Part shown: positions 26,854-36,538 of the stretch, piece after piece | Layout of the letters: each line of letters opens with the position of its first letter | How positions within the stretch are numbered: position 1 is the first letter of the stretch | DNA from: M3007 sp040397785 | Lineage (GTDB): Bacteria > Bacteroidota > Bacteroidia > Chitinophagales > Saprospiraceae | Length of the DNA: 64,000 nt | Reading direction: 5' to 3' | Assembly: GCA_040397785.1 (NCBI GenBank) | Contig: JBBAVI010000002.1 | Span: forward strand, 1-64,000 | Notes under the pieces: model-generated | What the model saw: the letters and a program-made list of their open reading frames with translations, nothing else | The model's database searches: none | Told to the model about the DNA's origin: nothing | Translations under genes and position numbers: made by a program

Positions 26854-29550
26854 ATGAAACAACTTAACACAATAAAATCCCTGCTCTTTACACTTTTGTT
26901 GTTGAGCAGCAGCACGGCTTTTGCCCAGGTTTTCTGGACAGAGACATTTTCTAACCAGGCAACTGCTACAACCAACTGGGTGTACAGTGGTACCAACGCA
27001 GGGGCTGAAAAATGGTTCTGGACAAGCGATCCAGGTGCAGGCTATCAAACGCCAACGCCTACTATTCCAGCATTTGGAGCGCCAACGGCATCTACAGGCT
27101 ATTTTTTGTTCAATTCGGATGCAAACGGCAACGGCAATTCGCATGATGCAAAGCTGACAGGCACGGGTGTCCCTGTAAATTGTACAGGCCAAACCGATGT
27201 AAAACTATCGTTTTATGCACAATACGCGCGTTCCAGCCAAATTGCAAAAGCCCAAGTAGGGGTTAGCACGGATGGAACCACCTTTGTGTACAAAGATATT
27301 TTTGTCGGCTTGCCTGTCGACAATCTTTTTCAGGGTAATGTAGATGTTACTTTGCCAGAGGCAGACAACAAGCCACAAGTCTGGATTCAGTTTCGCTGGA
27401 TTGGCAACTGGGAGTACCATTTTAAAGTAGATGACCTTTCTTTAACAGGAACCCCTGCGGCCGTGCCTTGTGCACAAAACCCCAGCGCCATTATTTGTGA
27501 TAATTTCGAAAGCTACACTGTAGGCGCATTAAGCCCACAAGCCCTTTTTTGGAAACCATGGGCAGGATTGGAAACCGGCGTGCTGAGCGCACTGGTAAGC
27601 ACCGACCGCGCTTCGGAAGGTACAAAATCGATGAAAGTGCAATATGCAGTTGCTGGTGCCGATCAGGGAGCCGACCAATTGTTGTTGCTGGGCAATAAAA
27701 CCAGCGGCCGTTACGAATTGAAGTGGAAAATGTACGTTCCATCCGGTAAAGCCGCTTACTATAACATTCAAAACAGTGAAACACCTGGCCAGCAATGGAA
27801 CCTGGATATGTTTTTTGACTCAAACGGCGTTGCGCGCGTGGTCATTAATCCAATTGCTGCCAACCAGCCTGCAAATACCACCTTTTCTTTTCCAAAAGAT
27901 ACTTGGTTTACAGTGACGCATTATTTCGATTTGGATAATAACCTGTCGAAGCTGTTTATCAACGACAATATCGTAATTGGATGGTCTTACACCGGTAACC
28001 TGGGCGGTATAGATTACTACTCCCTCAATACCTGGGACCAATATTATGTGGATGAGGTATCATATGTATCGTTGCCTGCACAAATTTTCAACCCAGATAT
28101 CTGTGGCAGTGCCGTTGATCTGACCCAGTATTTTGGGCAAACACCAAATTTGCCACAAATCACAGGATTGTACGATAATACCAATGCTACGGTATCTTCA
28201 ACCGATCCTACTGCTGCCTGCTGGACAGATGGCGGTGCCCCAGGAGGAATTTTAAATAACACCATGTGGTACACCTTTAACGGTGACGGCAATACCTACC
28301 ATATCGAAACAACCAAGTGCAATGCCGTTAATTATATTGGCAGTGCATTGCCTGATATCAACGGATTTAACCCAGATGGAGATACCCAGATGGCTATTTT
28401 TTCGGGCCAATGTGGCAATGCAGTATTGGTTGAATGCAATGACGACCAAAGCCCAGAGGGTATTCCCGATTTCCGTGCAGGGTTGGACCTGCAGACTGTA
28501 CCGGGTGAAACCTATTTGATGATGATCGATGGTTACGACTATTTGAACAATCAGGTTGCAACCGGCCAGTATTGTATTGAAATTACCCAATTGCCATCTA
28601 TCGTATGTGCTGACGGTAAGGTAGGTGATTATACCCTGGATAACAATGGTTTTATTTGTACAGGAACCAATTTGGCCGACTATATTACCTTAGTAGACAC
28701 AGCGTTTAAAATTCCGACGATCGGTCCAATTTATGGATTGTGTTGGGCGGTTACTTCTGCGCCCGTACCTGCAGGTACATGGCCACCGTCTTTGGGTACT
28801 TCCTACATCAGCAGTACTGGTTTTATCAATGCGCCCTTCGCGATTGGACTTGCCAACAACGTAACAGCGGCTTCGGTGGTGTACGTAACGCCCGTGGTGG
28901 TGTCGGGTGCAACAATAGTAACACCTGCAACGCCATTGCGTATGGAAAATGTAAGTGTGGATAACCCAGACGCGTGTTTCTTTACTGGAAATTCATCGCA
29001 AGTAATTTTGTTGCCAGGCTTAAATCCACTGACCGGCACTGCAACATCGACACCGCCAAACAACGGTACTGCAAATAATGGTACCATCAACCTCACTCCG
29101 GGTGGCGGTTTGGGCCAGGCAGTAAGCGACCCAACTACATTCTATCAATTTGTTTGGAGCAACGGCGCTACCACAGAAGACTTGAGCGGTTTGACCGCTG
29201 GTACTTACACCGTTACAATTTCCGATGTTTCAAATTGTGTCGATCCGGTGCAAGTGCAAGTTACCGTGATTGGAACGGCCGTAAAAGATCCGGAATCCGT
29301 AAAAACACTGTTCATTAGCCCGAACCCAACACAAGGTAAGTTGACGCTCAACCTCGAACTCAACGCAACAGCGGAAGTACGGGTTGAACTCATCAACAGC
29401 GTTGGTCAGACCCTGCAAACAATCCATGCAGGCCAACTCAATAACCTGAATCAGGAAATTGACCTGCACAATCTGGCAAATGGCACCTATATCGTCCGTG
29501 TGATCATGGATGCCGAAACAGCGGTGCGCAAAGTGATTTTGCAAAAGTAA
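26854..29550 (+). CDS. large T9SS-secreted multidomain protein with SprB-like repeat
   Basis: 898 residues. Residues 1-24 are a signal peptide (FTLLLLSSSTAFAQ). Then, in order: a jelly-roll/ConA-like module (~25-205, WTETFSNQAT to VDDLSLTG); a LamG- or polysaccharide-lyase-like module (~215-400, CDNFESYTVGALSP to YVDEVSYVS); and a pre-peptidase-like module (~410-580, TMWYTFNG, ending YLMMIDGYDY). These are followed by a SprB-type repeat (~740-800, FVWSNGATTEDLSGLTAGTYTVTIS) and a T9SS sorting domain (~820-898, ISPNPTQGK to VILQK). No catalytic residues are evident, so binding or adhesion is more likely than hydrolysis. It is followed by a clear intrinsic terminator. Confidence 0.88.
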   Translation: MKQLNTIKSLLFTLLLLSSSTAFAQVFWTETFSNQATATTNWVYSGTNAGAEKWFWTSDPGAGYQTPTPTIPAFGAPTASTGYFLFNSDANGNGNSHDAKLTGTGVPVNCTGQTDVKLSFYAQYARSSQIAKAQVGVSTDGTTFVYKDIFVGLPVDNLFQGNVDVTLPEADNKPQVWIQFRWIGNWEYHFKVDDLSLTGTPAAVPCAQNPSAIICDNFESYTVGALSPQALFWKPWAGLETGVLSALVSTDRASEGTKSMKVQYAVAGADQGADQLLLLGNKTSGRYELKWKMYVPSGKAAYYNIQNSETPGQQWNLDMFFDSNGVARVVINPIAANQPANTTFSFPKDTWFTVTHYFDLDNNLSKLFINDNIVIGWSYTGNLGGIDYYSLNTWDQYYVDEVSYVSLPAQIFNPDICGSAVDLTQYFGQTPNLPQITGLYDNTNATVSSTDPTAACWTDGGAPGGILNNTMWYTFNGDGNTYHIETTKCNAVNYIGSALPDINGFNPDGDTQMAIFSGQCGNAVLVECNDDQSPEGIPDFRAGLDLQTVPGETYLMMIDGYDYLNNQVATGQYCIEITQLPSIVCADGKVGDYTLDNNGFICTGTNLADYITLVDTAFKIPTIGPIYGLCWAVTSAPVPAGTWPPSLGTSYISSTGFINAPFAIGLANNVTAASVVYVTPVVVSGATIVTPATPLRMENVSVDNPDACFFTGNSSQVILLPGLNPLTGTATSTPPNNGTANNGTINLTPGGGLGQAVSDPTTFYQFVWSNGATTEDLSGLTAGTYTVTISDVSNCVDPVQVQVTVIGTAVKDPESVKTLFISPNPTQGKLTLNLELNATAEVRVELINSVGQTLQTIHAGQLNNLNQEIDLHNLANGTYIVRVIMDAETAVRKVILQK

Positions 29551-29585
29551 AACTAGTTTGTACAATACATTTTAGTAGAAAATAT

Positions 29586-29625
29586 GCGAGGTTGTTCCTT
29601 TAAATGGAATAGCCTCGCTTTTTTT
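29586..29625 (+). terminator. intrinsic terminator after the T9SS protein gene
   Basis: A 13-bp stem (29586-29598 with 29606-29618, two wobbles) closes a 7-base loop and is followed by seven T (29619-29625). It lies 35 bases after the stop. Confidence 0.9.
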
Positions 29626-29683
29626 GTATTTATCCGTTTCTTTTTTCCACATTTGCACAATCTGTCATCAACCAGCAACCGCC

Positions 29684-30619
29684 ATGTATCAGCTTTCGGT
29701 TTCCGCCTTTGGCGCTTATACCCGTTATGAATTGGAACACCCGGAATCGGGCAATCGTTTTAGCATTGTGCCAGAACGTGGCGCAAATGTGCTCGACCTG
29801 CATTTTGGCGGGGTAAATATCCTGGATGGTTATGACACACCGGAAGCATTAGAACAGGCAAAATGGGGCAAAAGTGTGCTCTTGTTTCCTTTCCCAAACA
29901 GGTTGGATCGTGGACAGTACAGCTGGCAGGGCAAAACGTATCAATTTCCGATCAACAATGCCGCCACAGAAAACGCCATCCATGGTTTTGTGCGCGACGA
30001 AGCCTTTTATGTGGTTAAAATTGAACTTGGGCTGGAGTATGCCCTTATTCAATGTCGGTTTGATTATGATGGTAGCCGCCCATATTATCCATTTCCATTT
30101 ACCCTCAATGTAACCTTCAAAATACAAAATAACGGCCAATTTGCCTTAAAAACGAGTTGCCTTAACCGCCACAGTGCGCCAATTCCAATTGGATTTGGGT
30201 GGCATCCGTATTTTAAACTGACGGAAAAAGCCGATGCCCATCAAATGCGATTGCCCGTTAGTTCCATGGTGGAAATCAACGAACGGATGATTCCAACCGG
30301 CGCCCAAACACACTACACGCAGTTTTACCGACGTAAATTAGTAGCAGATACCTTTTTAGACAATTGTTTTCAGGCGGGGACGCATGGCTCTTACAAGATG
30401 CTGTTGGAACACGGTACCCAAAACCTGATCGTTTCGGCAAATGCCGGGCAGTTTCCGTTTTTTCAAGTATTTACGCCGCCGCACCGCGAAAGCATTGCCT
30501 TAGAGCCCATGTCGTGTAATGTTGATGCCTTAAACAACGGCGATGGTTTGGATATTTTGCATCCACAGGAGACCTGGAAAGGCGAAATCAAATTGAAATA
30601 TTCAAATAATCCGCAATGA
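29684..30619 (+). CDS. aldose 1-epimerase-like protein (mutarotase family)
   Basis: 311 residues from the ATG at 29684. The longer frame from 29624 runs into the terminator, so it is rejected. The galactose-mutarotase fold is recognisable: IVPERGANVLDLHFGGVNILDG, the PFPNRLDRGQYSWQGK sugar-binding loop, NAIHGFVRDE (conserved His), and GFGWHPYF with the second His. The role is interconversion of sugar anomers or sugar phosphates. It overlaps the following permease gene by 4 bases (ATGA), which suggests translational coupling and that the pair work together, perhaps in sugar or amino-acid handling. Confidence 0.88.
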   Translation: MYQLSVSAFGAYTRYELEHPESGNRFSIVPERGANVLDLHFGGVNILDGYDTPEALEQAKWGKSVLLFPFPNRLDRGQYSWQGKTYQFPINNAATENAIHGFVRDEAFYVVKIELGLEYALIQCRFDYDGSRPYYPFPFTLNVTFKIQNNGQFALKTSCLNRHSAPIPIGFGWHPYFKLTEKADAHQMRLPVSSMVEINERMIPTGAQTHYTQFYRRKLVADTFLDNCFQAGTHGSYKMLLEHGTQNLIVSANAGQFPFFQVFTPPHRESIALEPMSCNVDALNNGDGLDILHPQETWKGEIKLKYSNNPQ

Positions 30620-31944
30620 GTAAAAATGAACTGCGGCGCTCGCTTTCCCTTTATGGCCTCGTCATGATTGCCGTCGGCAGCACGATTGGAAGCGGTATTT
30701 TCCGTACACCGGGCGGTATTGCAGCGGCGGTACATACCCCTGAATACGTCATTTTAGTTTGGGTAATGGGCGGTGTGGTTGCCTTGACGGGTGCCCTAAC
30801 CTTTGCCGAAATGGGCAGTATGTTTCCAGGTGCGGGCGGCTTGTATACGTACCTGCGCGAAGCGTATGGCGACGCCTGGGGGTTTATGTATGGCTGGTTT
30901 ATCCTTTTTGTGAGTACCGCAGGCAGCATTGCTGCTTTGTCGATGGTGTGTTCCGAGCACTTGTTGTACCTCGCCGGGCAAGGTGATCGCAGCAGCTGGG
31001 CGCTGCCATTGGCGCTGTTTATCATTGTTTTTTTGACGATTATAAACCTTTTTGGGGTAAAAATAGGGGAGTGGATCGCTAATTTGTTTACAGGTGCCAA
31101 ATTAGCGGGCCTGCTTTTAATTATTTTAGCAGCGGTATTTTTCAGCAATCCGGCAGTTCCAGCAGCCGATGCGGCTTTGTCGTTGGTTCAAACGCCCCCG
31201 GATGACCTTTGGAGCGCTTTTGCACTGGCATTTGTGGGTGTTTTGTGGTCGTATGGGGGTTGGCACCACGCCTCCTTCATGGCAGGCGAAACGAATAACC
31301 CGCAACGCAATATCCCCAGGGCCATGATGATTGGCGCTGCGGTTGTAACCTTAGTTTATGTGTTGGCCAATATCGCTTATATGCAGTTGCTGCCTTTGGA
31401 AACCATTGCGCGTTCTTCCACGGTGGCTGCCGATGCCTTGCAAACCATTACCCCCTGGGGTGGCAAATTGATGGCTGTTTTGATTGCATTGTCTACGTTC
31501 GGTACTACCGGAATTTATTGTATGACCGCGCCGCGCATCTATTACGCGATGGCCAATGATGGTATTTTCTTTTCAAAACTGGCCGAAACACACCCAAAAT
31601 GGAAAACGCCCGTGCGCGCTATGCTGGTGCAAAGTGGCTGGTCGGTATTGCTGTTGTTGTTTTGGGGCACCTTCGAAAACCTGATTTCGTACGTCACCTT
31701 TATGGATTTTGCCGCGATGATGATGGTGGCCACCAGTATTTTTGTATTTCGCAAAAAACGTCCCGACGCAGTACGTGGTTACCGAACCTTTGGTTACCCG
31801 GTTACGCCCATGATTTTCATCACGATTTGCCTTTGGTTTGTACTTTTTACCATTGTAGGCGACCCGATTCGCTCGGGTGCGGGCATTTTGGTCGGATTGG
31901 TGGGTTATGTAGTGTATTTGTTTGGGTTTAAAAAGAAAGGGTGA
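30616..31944 (+). CDS. APC-superfamily amino acid permease
   Basis: 442 residues with about 12 membrane helices. The first helix carries GSTIGSGIFRTPG, the substrate-binding motif of LAT/YfnA-type transporters. Other features are VVALTGALTFAEMGSMFPGAGGLYTYLREAYG and SYGGWHHASFMAGE. Likely a proton-coupled amino-acid carrier in the inner membrane; the substrate cannot be read from sequence. The start overlaps the mutarotase stop (ATGA). Its stop abuts that of the convergent LytTR regulator. Confidence 0.92.
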   Translation: MSKNELRRSLSLYGLVMIAVGSTIGSGIFRTPGGIAAAVHTPEYVILVWVMGGVVALTGALTFAEMGSMFPGAGGLYTYLREAYGDAWGFMYGWFILFVSTAGSIAALSMVCSEHLLYLAGQGDRSSWALPLALFIIVFLTIINLFGVKIGEWIANLFTGAKLAGLLLIILAAVFFSNPAVPAADAALSLVQTPPDDLWSAFALAFVGVLWSYGGWHHASFMAGETNNPQRNIPRAMMIGAAVVTLVYVLANIAYMQLLPLETIARSSTVAADALQTITPWGGKLMAVLIALSTFGTTGIYCMTAPRIYYAMANDGIFFSKLAETHPKWKTPVRAMLVQSGWSVLLLLFWGTFENLISYVTFMDFAAMMMVATSIFVFRKKRPDAVRGYRTFGYPVTPMIFITICLWFVLFTIVGDPIRSGAGILVGLVGYVVYLFGFKKKG

Positions 31945-32691
31945 TTAACCGCCCAGCCAGCCTTTGAACTCGGGTACACGTTCCCGGCTTACGAATACAT
32001 CTTCCGGGGCAGCAGGGTTTAAATCAAGTTTCAACCGCCCATTGAGGTGTGGATGAATGGTTTTAATACTGTTCAAACGAATACTCATACTGCGACCAAT
32101 TCGAAAGAAATCGCGCGGATCCAGCAAACGATCCAGTTCCTCCAGGGTATGGTCAATAAAATATTTTTTGCCATTAAACGTATAACCCTGCGTCAGGCCA
32201 TTAGAGGAGCGGAAAAAGGCAATGTCTTCTGCTTGTAAAAAGGCAAGTTGATGGCCTGTTTTTACTAAAAAACGATCTTTATATGACTCCTTTTTAAAAA
32301 ATCGGCTAATAGATTCAAAGTCGAATTGTGGTGTAATGCGTTGTTTTTCAATTTTTTCCAGCGCCCGTTTTAAATCGTCCGGATCAATAGGCTTGAGTAA
32401 ATAATCAACCGCATTTACCTTAAAAGCCTGCACTGCATATTGGTCAAAAGCCGTTGTAAATATCACCGGCGCGCGCACTTCCACCTGCCGAAAAATGTCA
32501 AAACTCAGGCCATCTGCGATCTGGATGTCCATAAAAATCAGATCGGGCAAAGGAAAGGTATGGAACCAACGCACAGCGCCCGCAACAGTATCCAGGGTTT
32601 CGAGGATTTCAAAAGCCGGATTGTGCGCCATCAACATTTTACTAAGTTGCTTGGCTGCAGGAAGTTCATCTTCAATCAGCAAGATTTTCAT
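31945..32691 (-). CDS. LytTR-family response regulator
   Basis: 248 residues. The receiver domain (1-120) has the acidic pocket (IEDE), the phospho-acceptor in LIFMDIQIADG, the Thr of IFTTAFDQYA and the Lys of DYLLKPID. The DNA-binding part (~145-248) is a LytTR domain (FFRIGRSMSIRLNSIKTIHP, ending ERVPEFKGWLGG). Together with the LytS-type kinase gene 14 bases upstream it forms a two-component system. In Bacteroidota such pairs often control envelope or transport genes; the adjacent TonB receptor is a possible target, by position only. Confidence 0.94.
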   Translation of the reverse strand: MKILLIEDELPAAKQLSKMLMAHNPAFEILETLDTVAGAVRWFHTFPLPDLIFMDIQIADGLSFDIFRQVEVRAPVIFTTAFDQYAVQAFKVNAVDYLLKPIDPDDLKRALEKIEKQRITPQFDFESISRFFKKESYKDRFLVKTGHQLAFLQAEDIAFFRSSNGLTQGYTFNGKKYFIDHTLEELDRLLDPRDFFRIGRSMSIRLNSIKTIHPHLNGRLKLDLNPAAPEDVFVSRERVPEFKGWLGG

Positions 32692-32705
32692 CGCGTACGG
32701 TTCTG

Positions 32706-33800
32706 TTATAATTGGTTTAACTCGATCAACGGCAAGGCAACCGTAAAATACTGCTGAGATACAATGGTTTCCACATTGCGCTCGGTGAGCATCTGGTATC
32801 GGGCGCGGATGTTTTCCAGTCCAACCCCCGTTGAGTCCATAATTTGATTTTTGCGTTGCAAATTATTGCGTATGATCAGATTCGGACAAGCCGATGGGCC
32901 AGGTTTTACGCCATTTATAGGTGTTGGGGAATGTTCGGCAAATACCTCAATTGCCAGGGGCTTCTCCGTAGAGATGATATTATGTTTGATCGCGTTTTCA
33001 AACAACATTTGCAAGGATAAGGGCACAATCGCCATGCCTTTAATGGCTTGTAAATCACTGATTTGTACAACAAGGTTTTCTCCAAATCGCTCTTTAAGCA
33101 AATAAACATACGACTGCAGGTAATCCAGTTCTTCCGACAAGGGAATCACCTTGGTTTCTCTACTTTCCAGCACGTAACGGTATACTTTACTCAATTGCTG
33201 CACAAAACGCACCGCCTTGTTCGGATCTTCAGGAATCAGGTAAATCAGGGTATTCAAACTGTTAAAGAGAAAATGCGGGTTTACCTGGTTTCGCAGCCCT
33301 TCCAACTGCGATTCTACATTTTTGCGCTCCAAATCTGCTTTTTCTGCGGTAGCACGTTGTAATTGCAGGTAAAAAGCCAAAGCCTCATATAGGATTATGA
33401 TAAAAGACGACGTCAGCAAAGCGCTGATAAATACGACAATCTTGTTGGGTTGTGTTTGATGTTCTGGAATAAAGTAGGAGAAAAGAGCCTTTAATATGCC
33501 ATTTACTACAAAATTTACTACGATAAAAACAAGCAGCATCAAAATTAAACGACGCCCAAGCTGGTGGGCATGCGGGTATTTTAGCCGAATATTGGTATAA
33601 GCCCAGCGTAAGGCATACCAAAAAGCCCCGGTATAAACAAACGACATCGGGATGCATACCATCAAAAAGGGTAAGTCGCCCTTTACATAGTATTCATTGA
33701 ATAAAAGCAGGGAGATCAACACACTCGCTACTGGTAAACCCACAATAATGATCCATTTATCATCAAATCCGACAATATCCTGGAAGCACTTTTTATTCAT
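32706..33800 (-). CDS. LytS/YehU-type sensor histidine kinase
   Basis: 364 residues. Four membrane helices occupy residues ~15-150, then a coiled-coil segment leads to the His_kinase core. The core contains NPHFLFNSLNTLIYLIPEDP, where the His of NPHF is the phosphorylation site. A short HATPase region follows with IVPLSLQMLFENAIKHN and GVGLENIRARYQML. No extracellular sensor domain is present, so the signal is probably sensed in or near the membrane. The partner is the LytTR regulator 14 bases downstream. Confidence 0.94.
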   Translation of the reverse strand: MNKKCFQDIVGFDDKWIIIVGLPVASVLISLLLFNEYYVKGDLPFLMVCIPMSFVYTGAFWYALRWAYTNIRLKYPHAHQLGRRLILMLLVFIVVNFVVNGILKALFSYFIPEHQTQPNKIVVFISALLTSSFIIILYEALAFYLQLQRATAEKADLERKNVESQLEGLRNQVNPHFLFNSLNTLIYLIPEDPNKAVRFVQQLSKVYRYVLESRETKVIPLSEELDYLQSYVYLLKERFGENLVVQISDLQAIKGMAIVPLSLQMLFENAIKHNIISTEKPLAIEVFAEHSPTPINGVKPGPSACPNLIIRNNLQRKNQIMDSTGVGLENIRARYQMLTERNVETIVSQQYFTVALPLIELNQL

Positions 33801-33882
33801 GTCACTTGTTCGTTAATGGAAAGATGAAACAGCGCATGCCTTTTTACCTTCAAAAAGACATGCGCCGATACCTGTACGATGC

Positions 33883-36312
33883 TTAAAATTCTACCCGATA
33901 CAGCAAATCCGGAAAGAATCCAATCTGGTTGACACGACCCACTTCTCCCCGAACGGTATTGTAACGCAGGGCGAAGATATTTTCTCGGTTGGTAACATTT
34001 TGAAAATCAAGGAAAAAGGTTTGTGATAACTTGCGTTTGCTGGAATTAACACGGTATCCAAATTTGACATCCCAGCGCATGTAGGCATCTTGTTTTTTGC
34101 TAAATGCAAGGTTGTCATAAATCACTTCTTTCCCCGCTGCCTGGCTTGCTGCCAAATCTACGGGCGAATAAGGCCGTCCACCTGCCGTCGTAAATTTGGT
34201 ATCAAACGTCAACGCCCGCCGACCAGAGCTGCCAATTTTAAACTCCTTCCCTGCCAAAACATTAAACACATACCCGCCATTGAAGGCTGTTGAACGCTCT
34301 ACACCGTCCGATCCCTTGTATTTTGAATCAAAAATACTGGTTGTAATCAGCGCATAATATCCTTTGGAGAAGAATTTTTCTATAGTAACTTCTATACCCA
34401 CATTACGCCCGGTACCTTTATTAACTAATTTGGTTTTTTCGGGAAATGTGAAGTCGGCACCTGTGTTCAGGATGGAAAAAGAACTTGGGGTTGATTCCAC
34501 AGGGGCCTTGTCGACCCATTGGTAGTAAGTTTCGGCTTTAATGCGCCAGTCCTGGGCTGGTTTGAAGTCATATCCGAGCACCAAATGCTGGTTTTGGGTA
34601 AATTTCAACTGGTCGTTGGAGTTGCGGGTGCTGCCATCGGCCAATTGTTCTCGGAAGAAGAAAATGGGCAGCGGTTGTGTCTGGTTGTGCAAACCGTAAC
34701 CAAGGCTCAATTTATGTTTGGGCAGAAACTGCCAGTTGATTGCGGCGCGTGGCTCGAGGGCAAAATTTTCGGTCAAATCGAAGTATTGCGCATGCAAACC
34801 GCCATTCAAGGTAACCGTTTGTGTGATTCGGTATTGTGCCTGTGCATAGGCTTCCACAGTATTAACGGTGCCCTCAAAATCGCGTTGCAGGTACCAGTCG
34901 CGCTTACCATCTCCATTCAAATCAGGTGTTCCCTCCCGGGTATCCACGTAAGTATCGAGGTGCTGATTTTGCAGTAAAAAGCCGGTACGGAAGTTTAATC
35001 GATTGGTAATCTTATTGTTGTAATACGAAGAAACACGGTACACCGTCAGGCCGTCTTTTACATCCGTCAGCTGGTATGGAGCGTCGTTTTCTTTTAATTC
35101 TACATCTTCGGCTTTAAAAGTAGTGCCGGAGTACGATGCGCTTATTACGGTACGAATGTACGAATGGTCGTTTAATAATACGTTGTGTTTCAATCCAATA
35201 ATACCAAATTTAGATACGTTGTAGGCGTTTTGGTTCGGATCTGCGAATAAATCGGTCGTGTCAATTTCGGCACCTAGGAAATTGATAGAACTGGTGGCGC
35301 CAATGCCGAAGACTGAAATTTTACCAAATTTTGTATTGCCAAGATCAATATTAAAACTCAGGTCTTTATAGCGGGGTAGGGCAGCGGTACCAAAATTAAT
35401 GCCTGCTACACTGGCCAATTCTACAAAGGAATGTCGATATGCCACCACAAACGAGCCGCCAGATTTCGGGTTGAGCGGGCCTTCGATCAGCGCTTCCAGG
35501 CCGGTAAATGCGCCCAATTGGGTCATGAACTCAAATTTTTCCTGGTTACCTGTACGCAAATTGATGTCAAACACCCCCGCCAGCGCATTGCCGTACTCGG
35601 CCGAAAATGCACCCGTCAGGAAATCAGAATTGGAAATCATATTCGGGTTGAGCGCCGAAACAGGACCGCCCGTCGTGCCCAAGGTGCTAAAATGGTTGGG
35701 GTTGGGCATGGGGATGCCTTCCAAGCGCCACAAAACACCCGTCGGCGAGTTTCCGCGTATGACAATGTCGTTGCGGGCATCGTTGTTGGCAGCGACTCCG
35801 GCAAAGTTGGTCACCAAACGACCAATGTCCGAACGTCCGCCCGAATAACGACGCACTTCCTCCATGTTGAATTGCCGGGCCGAAATAGCTGCCATTTCAT
35901 TCATCGGTTTGTCCTTGTCGCTTTTGGCCGTAATCACGACTTCGTCCATTTTATTGAATGATTCTTCCATGCGAATGTCTAATTGCGCTTCTTTGCCAGC
36001 AGTGATTAGGATGTTGGGTAGGTTTTGAGGTTCATACCCGAGATAACTTACCCGGATCATTTGGCGGCCAACGGGCACATTTTTTAGGATAAAATTACCA
36101 TTGGCATCTGTAATAGCACCAATAACCGAACCGGCATCCGTTGGAGCATTGGGGGCCAGTTGTACCGTCGCACCAATCAATGGCACTTCCGATTGCTGAT
36201 CACGCACCATGCCGCGGATGGTAGAAGTTTGGGCGGTCAGGAAAACGGGTAAAAAAGATAACAGGAGCAGAACCAGGCTAATGGGGGACAGGAATTGTTG
36301 TTTTGTTTGCAT
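33883..36312 (-). CDS. TonB-dependent outer-membrane receptor with carboxypeptidase-regulatory domain
   Basis: 809 residues. Order: signal peptide (to ~27), a CarboxypepD_reg-like sandwich (~30-115, GMVRDQQSEVPLIGATVQL), TonB box region and plug (~130-250, IRGNSPTGVLWRLEGIPMPNPNHF), then a beta-barrel to the terminal aromatic Phe (LLYRVEF). No separate SusD-like partner is adjacent, so it is not a canonical SusCD pair. The ligand is unknown; siderophore, vitamin or peptide are possible. It lies 82 bases downstream of the LytS/LytTR gene pair on the same strand, reading the same way. Confidence 0.92.
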   Translation of the reverse strand: MQTKQQFLSPISLVLLLLSFLPVFLTAQTSTIRGMVRDQQSEVPLIGATVQLAPNAPTDAGSVIGAITDANGNFILKNVPVGRQMIRVSYLGYEPQNLPNILITAGKEAQLDIRMEESFNKMDEVVITAKSDKDKPMNEMAAISARQFNMEEVRRYSGGRSDIGRLVTNFAGVAANNDARNDIVIRGNSPTGVLWRLEGIPMPNPNHFSTLGTTGGPVSALNPNMISNSDFLTGAFSAEYGNALAGVFDINLRTGNQEKFEFMTQLGAFTGLEALIEGPLNPKSGGSFVVAYRHSFVELASVAGINFGTAALPRYKDLSFNIDLGNTKFGKISVFGIGATSSINFLGAEIDTTDLFADPNQNAYNVSKFGIIGLKHNVLLNDHSYIRTVISASYSGTTFKAEDVELKENDAPYQLTDVKDGLTVYRVSSYYNNKITNRLNFRTGFLLQNQHLDTYVDTREGTPDLNGDGKRDWYLQRDFEGTVNTVEAYAQAQYRITQTVTLNGGLHAQYFDLTENFALEPRAAINWQFLPKHKLSLGYGLHNQTQPLPIFFFREQLADGSTRNSNDQLKFTQNQHLVLGYDFKPAQDWRIKAETYYQWVDKAPVESTPSSFSILNTGADFTFPEKTKLVNKGTGRNVGIEVTIEKFFSKGYYALITTSIFDSKYKGSDGVERSTAFNGGYVFNVLAGKEFKIGSSGRRALTFDTKFTTAGGRPYSPVDLAASQAAGKEVIYDNLAFSKKQDAYMRWDVKFGYRVNSSKRKLSQTFFLDFQNVTNRENIFALRYNTVRGEVGRVNQIGFFPDLLYRVEF

Positions 36313-36538
36313 AGCTTATTTTTAGTTAAGTCGTTCGCGTTCATTGCAGTGCAAAAATGAAGACACTTAGATTGATCTAAAAGGGCAAAGCCATGCACGG
36401 TATCATAAAAGGGATGGATGGTTGGATTTTGGGGTTGAATGGTTTAGTTTGATACGAAAGAAAAATAAATAAAACACAATTTGTTGTAAAATATAAAACA
36501 ATTTGTATTTTTTTGCGTAAAAATATAAACAGGATAAC

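Noticed and set aside
33883..36312. SusCD polysaccharide utilisation locus
   Set aside because: No SusD-like partner or glycoside hydrolase lies next to the TonB receptor.
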